A DNA stretch of 64,000 nucleotides from assembly GCA_964035545.1 (NCBI GenBank), contig OZ037767.1, positions 28,377,628 through 28,441,627 of the forward strand. The letters are read 5' to 3'. The position numbers were made by a program, and so were the translations under genes. The DNA comes from Bugula neritina. Taxonomy: Eukaryota > Bryozoa > Gymnolaemata > Cheilostomatida > Bugulidae. Positions 42,101 through 54,100 of the stretch are shown piece by piece; position 1 is the first letter of the stretch, and every line of letters starts with the position of its first letter. The notes under the pieces were generated by a model, which saw nothing but the letters and a program-made list of their open reading frames with translations, searched no databases and was not told the origin of the DNA.

Positions 42101-45100
42101 CTTTGTTCACATAAGTATTAGGCAGCATTCTATGTGTTCTGTGAATAAATTGATTTGCAAGTTGACATCAAACTTGGAGTTATATTCTCACTTCATGTAG
42201 CAAGTTTCCCCTTTAACCCCTTCACTCCTTTTGACCCTTGATATCTCTAACGATTTCATGCAGATAATAATATGTGTCTTTGCACTAAACGCTAAGCTAC
42301 AAAACACTTACAATAATAAAATGCAACATTATATTTTTGGTAATTTTAATGTGCATTTCTTGAAATTGATTACTATTATTTTGTATAGATAATATGAAGC
42401 ATCAACAGGTGTAAAACATTGGTGGTCTATCGTATTATGTAACAGTTTGTTTAAAGATTTTAAAATGTTTTATAGACCCCTCCTTTAATAATGATACTAT
42501 AGTCACAAATGGCAAAGAAGATTCTGAAGAGTTATCAGCCCATTCTCAAACCGAGGTGAGACAAATGCCAAATATATATTTTGGGATGTTCCAGTGCTGT
42601 GTAATACTATTAGAATTGTTTGCTGTATTGAAATAATAACTGGTACTATGTATAGTGCATTATTTAACATTGAGATGTCTTGTGAGCTCAAAACATATAG
42701 TGTAAGACACAAATAGAGAGGGGAGTTGTAAAACCCATATTTCTAACTTAGATCAGGTGTTATTTAATTTTTAGATATGGTTTGGCATTTGCCACTGTCA
42801 AAAAATATCAATTATTTGCCTTGGTGTAATACATAGTTAGCTGAATCTGGTCGTATCTTAAAATATTATTACTGTGCCTACAGTTTACTGTGCCTACAGT
42901 TTACTGTGCCTACAGTTTACTGTGCCTACAGTTTACTGTGCCTACAGTTTACTGTGCCTACAGTTTACTGTGCCTACAGTTTACTGTGCCTACAGTTTAC
43001 TGTGCCTACAGTTTACTGTGCCTAAAGTTTGCTGTAACTACAGTTTACTGTAACTACAGTTTACTGTAACTAGTTACTCTGTAGTAAAAATAAGTTTATC
43101 AAATTTATGTTTAACTTTTGCTATTAATTAATTTTTCTGTTAGTTTACCAGCTTTGTCAACTTGCACGTTGGTCAGTTGGGTTGGGTCTGTGTGATAGTG
43201 AAATGGTGGTGACAGATTATTCAAATCCCTGGGTGATAAGGTTGCTATGTACCTGTGTGTGTGCAACAAGTTTATAATCTAGCGTATTTAAATTTAAGCA
43301 CAAACTCTAATAATGGGTTAATTAGAGTAGTATAAGAAGCATTCACAGATTACATATCTGCAGACGTATTATATACATTGCATCACAGACGGCAGCATGG
43401 CAGCGCACTTTATCTATATTCAGAATTTTGTTAAGCTGACTTAAGGACTTTAAGTGTACGGGTAGTCTGCACTGCCTTCAGTTAACAACCAGAAGCATTG
43501 TTTGATTACAAAAGTTGTTATGTAAGAGCCAGTAGATGTGATATAAGAGTTTTAACAAGCTCAAGTAGACAGTTATTCAGCTGCAGTGTTTAAAGTCAAG
43601 GCAGAAAATCACTTGTGCGTGTTGAACATGAACAATGGAGTTAATGGACACGCGGTATGTTTTATGCATTTAAATTATGATAAGGTTTTTTGAACACAAG
43701 TGAAATACAAACAAGCAATTACTAAAATTACTTGAGTGTGTTTGTTTTGTAAAAATGTCAGTTATGCATTGATATCCTGTAGGCGGAGATATTGTTATAA
43801 TTAATATGCTGTCTATAATGTACGGGGTGTGTTGGTAGGCATAGCTGTCAGTTTACTAAACTGAAAGTTCTCTAACAAACATTGGATTAGACTCAAAGTT
43901 AGATTAGAATTGGGAGATATTTTGTTATTGTTGCTGTGGTGCATGGACATGAATATACTCTAGCAATGCCTGTAAGTATAGCGTAGTATTATGTCAGCAA
44001 TAGATATTATTTATTCTACATGGGCAGAATTGTAATCTTCTGGTAGACGATAGTTGGATTTTGATGATAATTGTTGCTCATGGTTACAAAAAAGCTTAGC
44101 TTCTGTACCTTGGAAACAGTCTTAATGGCAAATTTTACTCAGGTTGCTAAATTTTTTTCTATTATTATGAAATATTATATTACGAATGGAATTAAATGTC
44201 CCAGTGGTGTATGATGTGTGCCTATGTGTAATCATGGATGGGAAGACAACGCGGGCTGATTTATATTACCGTGGTGCCAGATCTAGTAATACATTGACGT
44301 CTCAGACCCCCGCCCCCTCCCTAACACTAATCACAAGCTATAGAAAGACATGTTATAGATTTATTTAATCATGCTCTAAAAGTGTTCATATCAACTAAAC
44401 TCTGTGTAAATAGAACATTTGCAAATTTTTTTATTTTCCTCTTGAAATTGAGCTTTTATTTGCAAAGCTGTGAACTGCACGTGTAGGATTTACTATCGAG
44501 GGTTTCTTTCCTATGAACAGTTTGTCTTTCACTCAAATATCACTCGAACTTTTGTTAGTGCTGGTATTTTTACCTTTTTTTACTAATTAACTAATAATAG
44601 AACCATCTGTGCACAAGCTAACAATTATAAACTAAAATGGTTTACTTTGATGTAAAGTCACTTTTAAAGCAAGTTGTCTTTCTTATATGAGCTGAAACAA
44701 TAACACAATTTTATTCTATTTTGTATTGCCTGCCGTAAACTTGACTGCTTACATGTTAAATGTTCATGACACTATACCATGCATCATGATGTACTTCTAA
44801 AGACAAACTTATATAAAGTTTGTTTAAATTCTGCGTATCTGGCTGCATGTTGAGATATATCCGTCTGCCAACCCTTTGCAGGCGTGGGAAAATGAGTGTG
44901 ACAACTGCAGACGTCTCCAGAGAGAGAGGAATGACCTGTCTACTAAGTATATAGTAGCCGACGAGCAGGTAACTCCAACTTATTAATTATTCATACTCAT
45001 AGATTCCCAGTTCTCTGTAACCAGTGATAAACAGTAGTAATGAAATTTTAAACAATATGTCATCTTATTACCCAGAAACCTCTAGCAACTGCCGATGCAT

Positions 45101-48100
45101 TTTATTTAAATGTATTTTTTAAGTATTATTATAGTAATTTAAACAGCTAATATGAAACAAAAATAAAATATGAGTGTTTTTATGTGGCTTTTGTGTTAGC
45201 CAAACACACTACATAATAACTACGTGAGTACGTATTCTTGCTTGTATGATAATGATTAGTGAAACTATTTATTGTAAAGCTACACAGAAGCAATTTATTC
45301 AATTCTTACTTACCGTTGTAATTAAATTTGCAAACTCATTTTTCTAGTAGCAATATGGTTCCTGGAGCTAATTCATTGCTTATGTTGTATAACAAACTTT
45401 GATAAATTCAGTAAAATTTAAATTTATTTAATTTGTGTTGTTTTTGCAATGATCTGTGTTCTAACATGTGTTAAGTCTGCTATGTTTGTATACATTATGT
45501 ATAGGCAGTACTTGGTTAGAGTAATACTCTACCTTGTTGGTGTAAAGGAGATCTCTTTCGACGTTACTAGTTCAAATTCTGCTATAGCTAAGTCATACCT
45601 TCAAATGTCATTATGAAAATTGCATTCAACATATAAACTGTGCGTTGCCAGTAAATGAGATTAGACTGTGCTCGTCAAAGATACCTATTCTATGTACCAA
45701 CAGGTGAAATCCTTAGAGAGGAGAGTAGCTAGATATAAAGTGTTACTGGGGGAAGATGTTGTGAACAAAGACGATCTGATAAGCAGTTTGAAGGATGAAC
45801 TGGCATCCTATCAGGAGCAGCTAACTCTCAAGACCGATGAGCTCAACAGTAGCACAGCAGAACTCAGCCAAGTGCAGACAATTCTCAACTCTATGAATGA
45901 GAAGTGAGTTACTAGACTCACTCACTGCATACTATGAAACTACTTTATTTGAACAGTCAAAAGTTTATCAGCGTACTTTTAGTTTGTAAATTACTTTGAC
46001 GGGCCTAACTTGAAGTTATCTATTTGGCTCGTGGTATTTTGGTTTAATTGTAATCTGCAAATTTTTCTTTTAAATATGATTCTTTAAAATATGTTGTGGT
46101 TGAAGGTCTTCTAAATGAAGTCTAAAAGATTATATAAGAGTCTTATCATATCCTGTTGCTGATTTAGCCGCAAATATTTAACTTCCATTCATCATCAGCT
46201 GCCATTTTAGATAAAATTATTTAAAATAAAATTGTTAATACTGTGCAAGATGATTTAGTAATTTCGTTTTGATTCATCAATAAATTTTACTAATTTATCT
46301 TTGGAGTTTGGATTAAATCGAAATTAGTCATTATTTTGTCCTAATTTAATGGCTGTAGAAGCATGTCTTTTGACTATGTAAGCATGTTTTTGTAGACGGG
46401 AAACATATGAAAAGCATTGTCAGCCATTTGACTCTACTCAAACGTCATTCAATGGCACCCAGACTGCCCTTTCCATGTCTCTCACCCAACCCGAGGGAAA
46501 ACTTGCTGAACTCTTGGGGGAAAAGAACTCTGAATTGGAGTCTCTACAAACAGAACTCCTCGAGTTGAAAGAGAGCTCAGTCGCTGAATTGGAACAGACA
46601 ATCCTGAACTACGAGCAAAAGTTGTCTGAAATTAGAGAAGATGGAGAGGGTGGCTCTGAGGGTGGTGTAGCCTCAGAGTCAAGGATCAATGAGTTGCTAG
46701 AGCAAATCCGTATACTAGAATCTGAGAAGGCTGAGCTAGAGAGCAAGGTTATTAGACTAGAGGCGGATATATCAACCTATCAGAATGAACTTGAGCAGGT
46801 TCTGGCCAATCAGGAAGAAGAATTAGAAAGAAATGAGTTTCTGCAAAACGAGATAGATAGTCTTAAGGTAGTTTACAGTAGGAATGTTGTGTGAGCAATA
46901 AATTCGTGTCCGGTTATGGAAGGCTTTGATTTTCAATTACATACCCTGTAATCTTGTGGAAAAAACCTAAAAGGTTTTTAAATGTGTGTAATTTACAAAA
47001 TTTACTGCTTTTTTATAAAAGTACATTACTGTGTGGATCATTACTCAAAGTTGGTATTCCTTGTAGAGCAAGACTAATAAGGATAACACTGATGGAGTGG
47101 CTGGTGAGAATAGTAGACTCAAAGAGCAGTACCTCACACTAGAGACTCAGCATACTGAGCTACTTAACAACTTATCTAATGTTACCACTCAGTATGAGTC
47201 AGTCATGGAGCAGCTTGAGTCAGTGTCTGCTGAGTATGAGGTCATGAAGACACAATATCAGCAGGTAGCGCTGGTTAATATTGGCTTCTTTACTCCAATC
47301 AATTTGTACAGCTGTGCTCACCTGTAAAATTGTCATAAATTACGAAGCGAAATACTCAAGTTGTTCTACACTTGACCTCTGTAACTTGCTTTTCACTTCG
47401 ACACTGTGACTCACTTTAGAGTTTCATTGCTATTTACTTGCTAGTTACTATCACAAGTTTAATTTTCATTTGTTTACTGCAATTACCTGTTTAGTATTCC
47501 ACTTATTTCTGTCACCCACTGTCTAATTTAGAAGGAATTCGTTTTTAGTCTGTTGAAGAATGTCACAAGCTGAGCAATGATATCTCTGCCCTACAACAAA
47601 TACATGAAGTACTCGGTGATGATATAGAGACTCTTACAAACGAGAAAGAGAAACTATCAATTACCAACACTCAGTTACTACAGCAGGTAAATTACTACAA
47701 CAGGTACAAATACTACAACAGGTAAATTGCTGTAGCAGGTAAGTTACTACAGTAGGTAAAGTACTACAGTAGGTAATATTGCTGCACTTGTTAAGCAGGA
47801 ATGGGTGAAACTTTTACAACTTAGCTAGATAATATGTGAAATTTTGTGATATTCAATATATTATGTATTTAGTCAATTTTTGGCATGTGGTTAGGAATTT
47901 TGTAAGTACTATATTGTTATAATAATTGATTGTTATAAACAATCAATATTGTTATGTTAGGTGATTGTGATGGTTGTTTGTTAGCATATCCTATCTTAAA
48001 CTCTTAGATTGAGAGTGAAGAAGAATTTCATACAGAAGAACTGGCAGTGTGTGACCAAAAGCTCTCCACCCTTACTGAAGAATTATCTGCTGAGAAAACT

Positions 48101-51100
48101 AAAGCTAAAGAAGAAGTGGCTTCGTTAAAACAGAAAATTTATGCATTGGAACAGCAGGTTTGCTAATAAAAGTTAAAACCATCTTGAGTTATTTATAGAG
48201 TAGTATTTGATGAGATGTTATATAAAACTATTAGTCATTTTTGTTTTGCTATGTAGGATATGTTTATGTTGTGTCTACTGATTATTGCAGTTTTAAGAAT
48301 AACTGTACAATATTCTAGTGACCCATAAACTTTATAAACATGTGGATGGCAGTCATCAAATGTTACTTTATTTTGTAATATTGATTAGTTGTGAGTAAAA
48401 GTTGAACTAATTACTGTATACCATTCAAATTCCCTTTGTTTTATCAATTTGACAAATTACTGGCGTTGTAAATTCAGATTTATCTCCCCTGATGTTACCA
48501 GTGCATTGATTTATATTGCGTTGTGTATGTAATGCATTGTTCATGACTAATACAATGCTGGTCTAGTAATAATATGAGAGGATTAGATTGTCATGCGTAA
48601 CGCTATATGATTGGATCGTGATAAATGTTGTATGTCGTTCAATTGTGTATTTTTCTTGTAGACTAAGTCTGCAGCCGATAAGAGTGACGAGACGTTAAAA
48701 GTGAGAACTCAGTCTATTATAACAGCTCAATTGTATTCGATTCATGTAAACTTGCATTTTGTCACTTGTTACATAATATTTACACCAAAGTTAGTTACTA
48801 AAAAATTATTTGTTTTTTTGCCAGTCACAAATTTTGGAATTGGAAGAAGATAACTTCAAATTAGCAGAAAGTGTTCGACTTCTAAAGGCAGATATTCAGG
48901 AAAAGGATGAATTAGTGTTACAAGCGGAAACGGAAAAAGAAGACATTGAAAAAGATTTAAAAAATCTACAAAAGAAAATAAAGGAAATGGAACAAGACAA
49001 GATTGTGAGAGGAAGGAAACAGATTGAGGTGGCCGGACAGCTGGAGACAATGCGCAGCGAGCATGAACTGTTGTTAGCAGACTTTAAAGAATTGTCTTCT
49101 TCTAGCACTCAGTTGCAGACGGAATATGACTCATTGCTGGAGCAACACAACACAGTAAATCAGAATAAAATAAATTTGATGAACAGCAATGAAGAGTTGT
49201 CTGCACACTGTGAAAAATTAAATGAAGAGCTAAAAGTCGCAAAAAGCAATCAAAGTAGACTTGAGGATGAGCTAGAGACTTTCAAGGGGAAACAACTTCA
49301 ACGTGATAGCAAGGTGAGTACTAACATTTCTAAGTTACTTACGAGGCAATACAGTTGGCGATGTTCAAACTGTAAATAATAATCTAATCAACATAGTGGA
49401 TATTTCATTATTTACTTGTGATTGATTCTTTGTTCTTCCTGTAAATGTACTTAGCAATGTCATATCTGATACCCTACACTTCTGAAGTAATTGATGCTAT
49501 TAACACTACCACATTAGTTCATTCATGTGTAGAGTATAATCTACATGTTAATATATTCCATGTAGCAGAATATATGAATTCATCATTTATTGATTTGCTT
49601 CCTTGAAGATAATAATATATTGAATTGACACGCTACTATTGAATAAAGTTGTATAATGAATACAATGCAAGTCATCTTCTAATTCATGCATCATATGCAC
49701 CAGACAGTATCACAGTATCTAGCGTTTAGTTAGTTGTATTATTCTCACAGGAGTGCTTGTAAAGTAGGTGGTAAGACAAAGTTTATTACCTCTCTGTTAT
49801 ATAATCAGGAGCTTTAATAATTATTGCCTTCCACAAAATCATAAAACTGTAATCTAAATCTATTATTCCATACACACAAGGTTGTTTTAAGTTGTTTTTT
49901 AATTTTTGACCTGTCTTTCTATATTTTGTATATAGTTTGAATATTTTATTTCACAAGTTTAAACATTTATAAAAGCAGCTAAAAGTCTGTGAATTTGCTA
50001 GATAAACTAAGGGTTTCCCTGTTTCACATCTGGATAGACTAGGGTTTCCCTGTTCCACATCTAGATAGACTAGGGTTTCCCTGTTCCACATTTAGATAGA
50101 CTAGGGTTTCCCTTGTTTCACATCTAGATAGATTAAGATTTCCCTGCTTCACATAGAATGCAGACTCTAGTAAACTTTGTAGGGCTCGCTAACTCGTTCT
50201 GCACACTCAACAAGTGAGTTGCAGGGGATTAAAGAAAAGCTGCAAGAAATTACTGAACAGTACAGCACTGCAAAGGTACCATCTTTTGTATTTATGTTAT
50301 TTACTCTGTTGTTGAGTGTCTGTTAACCAATGAGTTCAACCCGCCAGTTTCAGCTACTGCGTAAAGAGTTGCAAGCTTTACACTAAGGAATTCTTCACTG
50401 TCTACAATTAGAACTTAGAATAATGGAAGCAGTATATAGCAGTAATAGAGTAATAGAATAGTTATTGGAAGGGAGTATATTTAGCTATGAGTATAAGAGT
50501 AATATGTTGTATATAGTAGGTATTTAATAGACGTATATTTAGCTATCAGTACACACCTTCAGTTTCTTTATGGATTTCTGTTACCTGTTAAGGATTGTGT
50601 CAAGCAGAGCTTTTTAATTTCGAAAGTTTTTTAGTCCTTTTTTACACTAAAACACCTATTCCCTCATTCTAACTATCACTATGTAGGGAGACAGAATATG
50701 CTTTCATATGATGTGTTTCTTTGACTTTATGAAGTTATTTTTTCTTATTTACATCATGCACGGTGGGTGTAATTTACCAAGTTGTCAAAACTATCTATTT
50801 ATTATTTGGAGTTTTCTTGTCAAAATCAATTCTCACTGACTTCTAGATGGAGTGGGAATCTGCTATAAAGGAGAAAGAAGAGGTCAATGTGGACTTGGGT
50901 GAGAGAGTGATACTGCTAGAGAAAGCAGCTGAACAGCTCGAGATTGACAACAGAGAGTTGGCCAAGAAGCTGCAGGAATCTCTGACTCACGCTGATCTCA
51001 TAGATGGCAGCGACCAGTGGCAGCACCTCCAGTGTAAGTTTACTTTCTGCAGCACCTCCAGTGTAAGTTTACTTTCTGCAGCACCTCCAGTGTAAGTTTA

Positions 51101-54100
51101 CTGCCTACAGCACCTCCAGTGTAAGTTTAGTGTCTGCAGCACCTCCAGTGTAAGTTTACTTTCTGCAGCACCTCCAGTGTAAGTTTATTGTCTGCAGCAC
51201 CTCCAGTGTAAGTTTACTGTCTGCAGCACCTCCAGTGTAAGTTTACTGTCTGCAGCACCTTCAGTGTAAGTTTACTGTCTGCAGCACCTCCAGTGTAAGT
51301 TTACTGTCTGCAGCACCTCCAGTGTAAGTTTACTTTCTGCAGCTAACTTGCGGAAATGTTTGCAATAACAGTTATTATTCATCGTCTTCTCTAAACATTT
51401 TACAGGACATTGAATAAGTTTCAACTGTATAATTGATAGTCATGAAAAGTAACCGTTAGGTTTTGAATTTTGATTTATTCACTTACGATATTTGGGTACA
51501 GCGATATTTGGGTACAGCGATATTTGGGTACAGCGTACAACTGTTGTTGAATTAATTTGATAAATTTAACAATTATGCGATGATGTTTGTAATTTTTATA
51601 AAAAATTAGAAACTTGTAATTTCATTAAAAGGTATTAAAGTATACTGCGATTTTAAATGTTAAAGTTGTAGAGGGTATAACTCCTATAATTTCACAATAA
51701 AATAGCATAAAACAGCAGTGTTAAGGTAGATGCTGAGCTTTGATAATGGAGGAATTTACACTTAATAGTTGGTCCAATCATCTGAAAAGCAGTTTACTGT
51801 TGATGGGTTACTTTAGCATTGGTTCTCCACTATTAATTTCTAGCCTCCAACTCCAAGCTGCAAGACCAGCTGGATGTGCAGAAGAAATACAGTGAAACTC
51901 TTGAAAAAGAAGCCTCGGCTCTCCAGGAGAAGTTGAAGGATAAAGAGAATGAAATCACCTTATTGAAAACAGAACTATCGGAGCTGAAGCTATCGAGTAC
52001 TCAGCAGACCGACTCTCTGCAGGAGAGAGTGAAACAACTCAGCAAAGAGAACAACATTATTCAGGAGCAGCTGTCCTCACAGACGAATGTAAGTCTCAGC
52101 TCCTGTGTTTTGATGCTTACATTTAGGTCTTGGCACTAAAACCAGCCTGAGCCATCACATTTGTCAGTTGAAATTGTCTAGATCTCTTTCCTTAGTTACT
52201 TCAAAATGAATAAGTTAATGAAAAAACACGTAGCATAAGTAAAATATTGCGTTGCTTTAAAACTTTCCAGATAGTAGCCATGTGTGCTATCACAGCAATA
52301 GTAAAATATAGCTAGGAAAATAGCATTAAATACACAATAAGCTAAAGTAACTAGGAGAAAGCTTCAGATATACAAAGTAAAGCATAGCAAGATATTGTAA
52401 CTAAAAGACAGTTCTCTATACATAATATGGCAAGTCTATGCAATGTTCCAACATATATTCTTTTCTTTTAATCAAAAAGGCTGTTTGGAAAGTTGATTTA
52501 GAGAAAATAATTTATTTCAGGAGTTTTCCCCACTACGTTCAGAGTTGCTCAAAGTGCAAACCTCACTAGAAGAAGAAAAGTTTAAATACAAGTTGTTGGA
52601 GAGTCAAAATACGAAGCTTCAAGATGAATTTGATTTGGTTTGTTGACATTTGCAATTTAGCCTCTTAATAGAATTTTACTATTGTTTCTCTAAAAGTGTT
52701 TGTAATGTTGAAGTTACTGTATATAGTTTATAGTAACTAGTCTTTTTTGTTTTATTCTCCACACAACCTGTTTCAACAGTTTTAAAAAACTTAGCTTAGT
52801 CATTCATTATGTGAAAAACTTGTTTGTAAAAAAATAGAACCCATGTGACTTAATAATCTTTCTCTATATCATTTTGTTATAATTCATTCACTTGATGAAA
52901 CTATTATTTTTTTATTTTACACATTTTAAAAAATGTTTCCCATTATTTGCGATTTTTAGTATTTTTGGACATTGAATTTTATATTTAATTTTCAAATGCT
53001 GTTTGCATATCGAATGGCTTAATGATGTCCCCCAGACTATATTTTCAGACTGTGTCCTCAGGCTATGACTTATTTTATGTCCTCAGGCTAATGGCAGACT
53101 GAAAGAGGCCAATGAGAGGAGAGTACAGGTGGAGTTGGAGAACCAGAGATTGTCTGCTGAGTTGAAGGAGACGCTGTCAGCTAAGGATGACTCACTCATC
53201 ACCAGCATGCAAGACACCGACTGCAACAAGGCACTGGAACTGGCCGACGTCAGAATTTCTTCCTTAGAAAAACAGGTCTACTTTTCTGGAAAATATTCTT
53301 ACGATACCTTGAACCACCAAGTTTAAAATGTATGAAATGGGACTGGCTGTGTTATTTGCTGACTTTTTAGTCACTTTGTTTATTAGTCAACAGCAGACTT
53401 GTATCATTTCCAGGTTTGTGCTTCAGATGAACAAATGTAGTATATATTGTGATTTTGAAGAAATAATTATTATTTTAGAGAGATGAACTGAGAACTTCTC
53501 TACAGCAAGTCACGTTGGAGCTTCACCACACAACCCAATCTGTTAACGATGTTTCAGAACTAAAACTGGAACTACAGGCTAAGAAAGATGAAATTGCTCG
53601 ACTAAAAGCTAAAATAGAAGCTGCTGAATCGCAGAGGTGGGGATATTTCTGTCCTAGAATATATACGTATTATGTAATTACCTGAATTCAAAATGGAACT
53701 TCGTGGACAGCTGGTTTAGTCTAGTAAGAATGTGACTCTGCAGTGTGCACAACTTTAATAACCTTTTGACTAGAAACTCTTACACGAATGATGTTATACA
53801 TGGGTCAATTTTTTTTAAGTGTGTACTGCTCTCACTTTTAGCAAATTATATAATTTTTTTAATTAGTTTCAATTTTTGAGTATTTATGTTAGATATTGTG
53901 CTTTTGTAAAGCTTTCCAGCTGTATGCTCAGAATATTGTTGTCTTCATATCTGGATATATTATTCAAGTTAGCTTTCTACAAGTTCAATACATTCTATTT
54001 CACAGAAATGATAATAATAGTAACATAATGATAATAGTAATAATGTTATAGATTATAAATTTGTGGAGTTGAACACAGTATGATATAATCCTATGGGTTA

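Noticed and set aside
42871-43075. CRISPR-like direct repeats
   Set aside because: Units are contiguous 16-mers without spacers, in an intron of a eukaryotic gene.
48856-49108. Two minus-strand open frames, Ser/Phe/Leu-rich
   Set aside because: Antisense shadows of the long coiled-coil exon 13.
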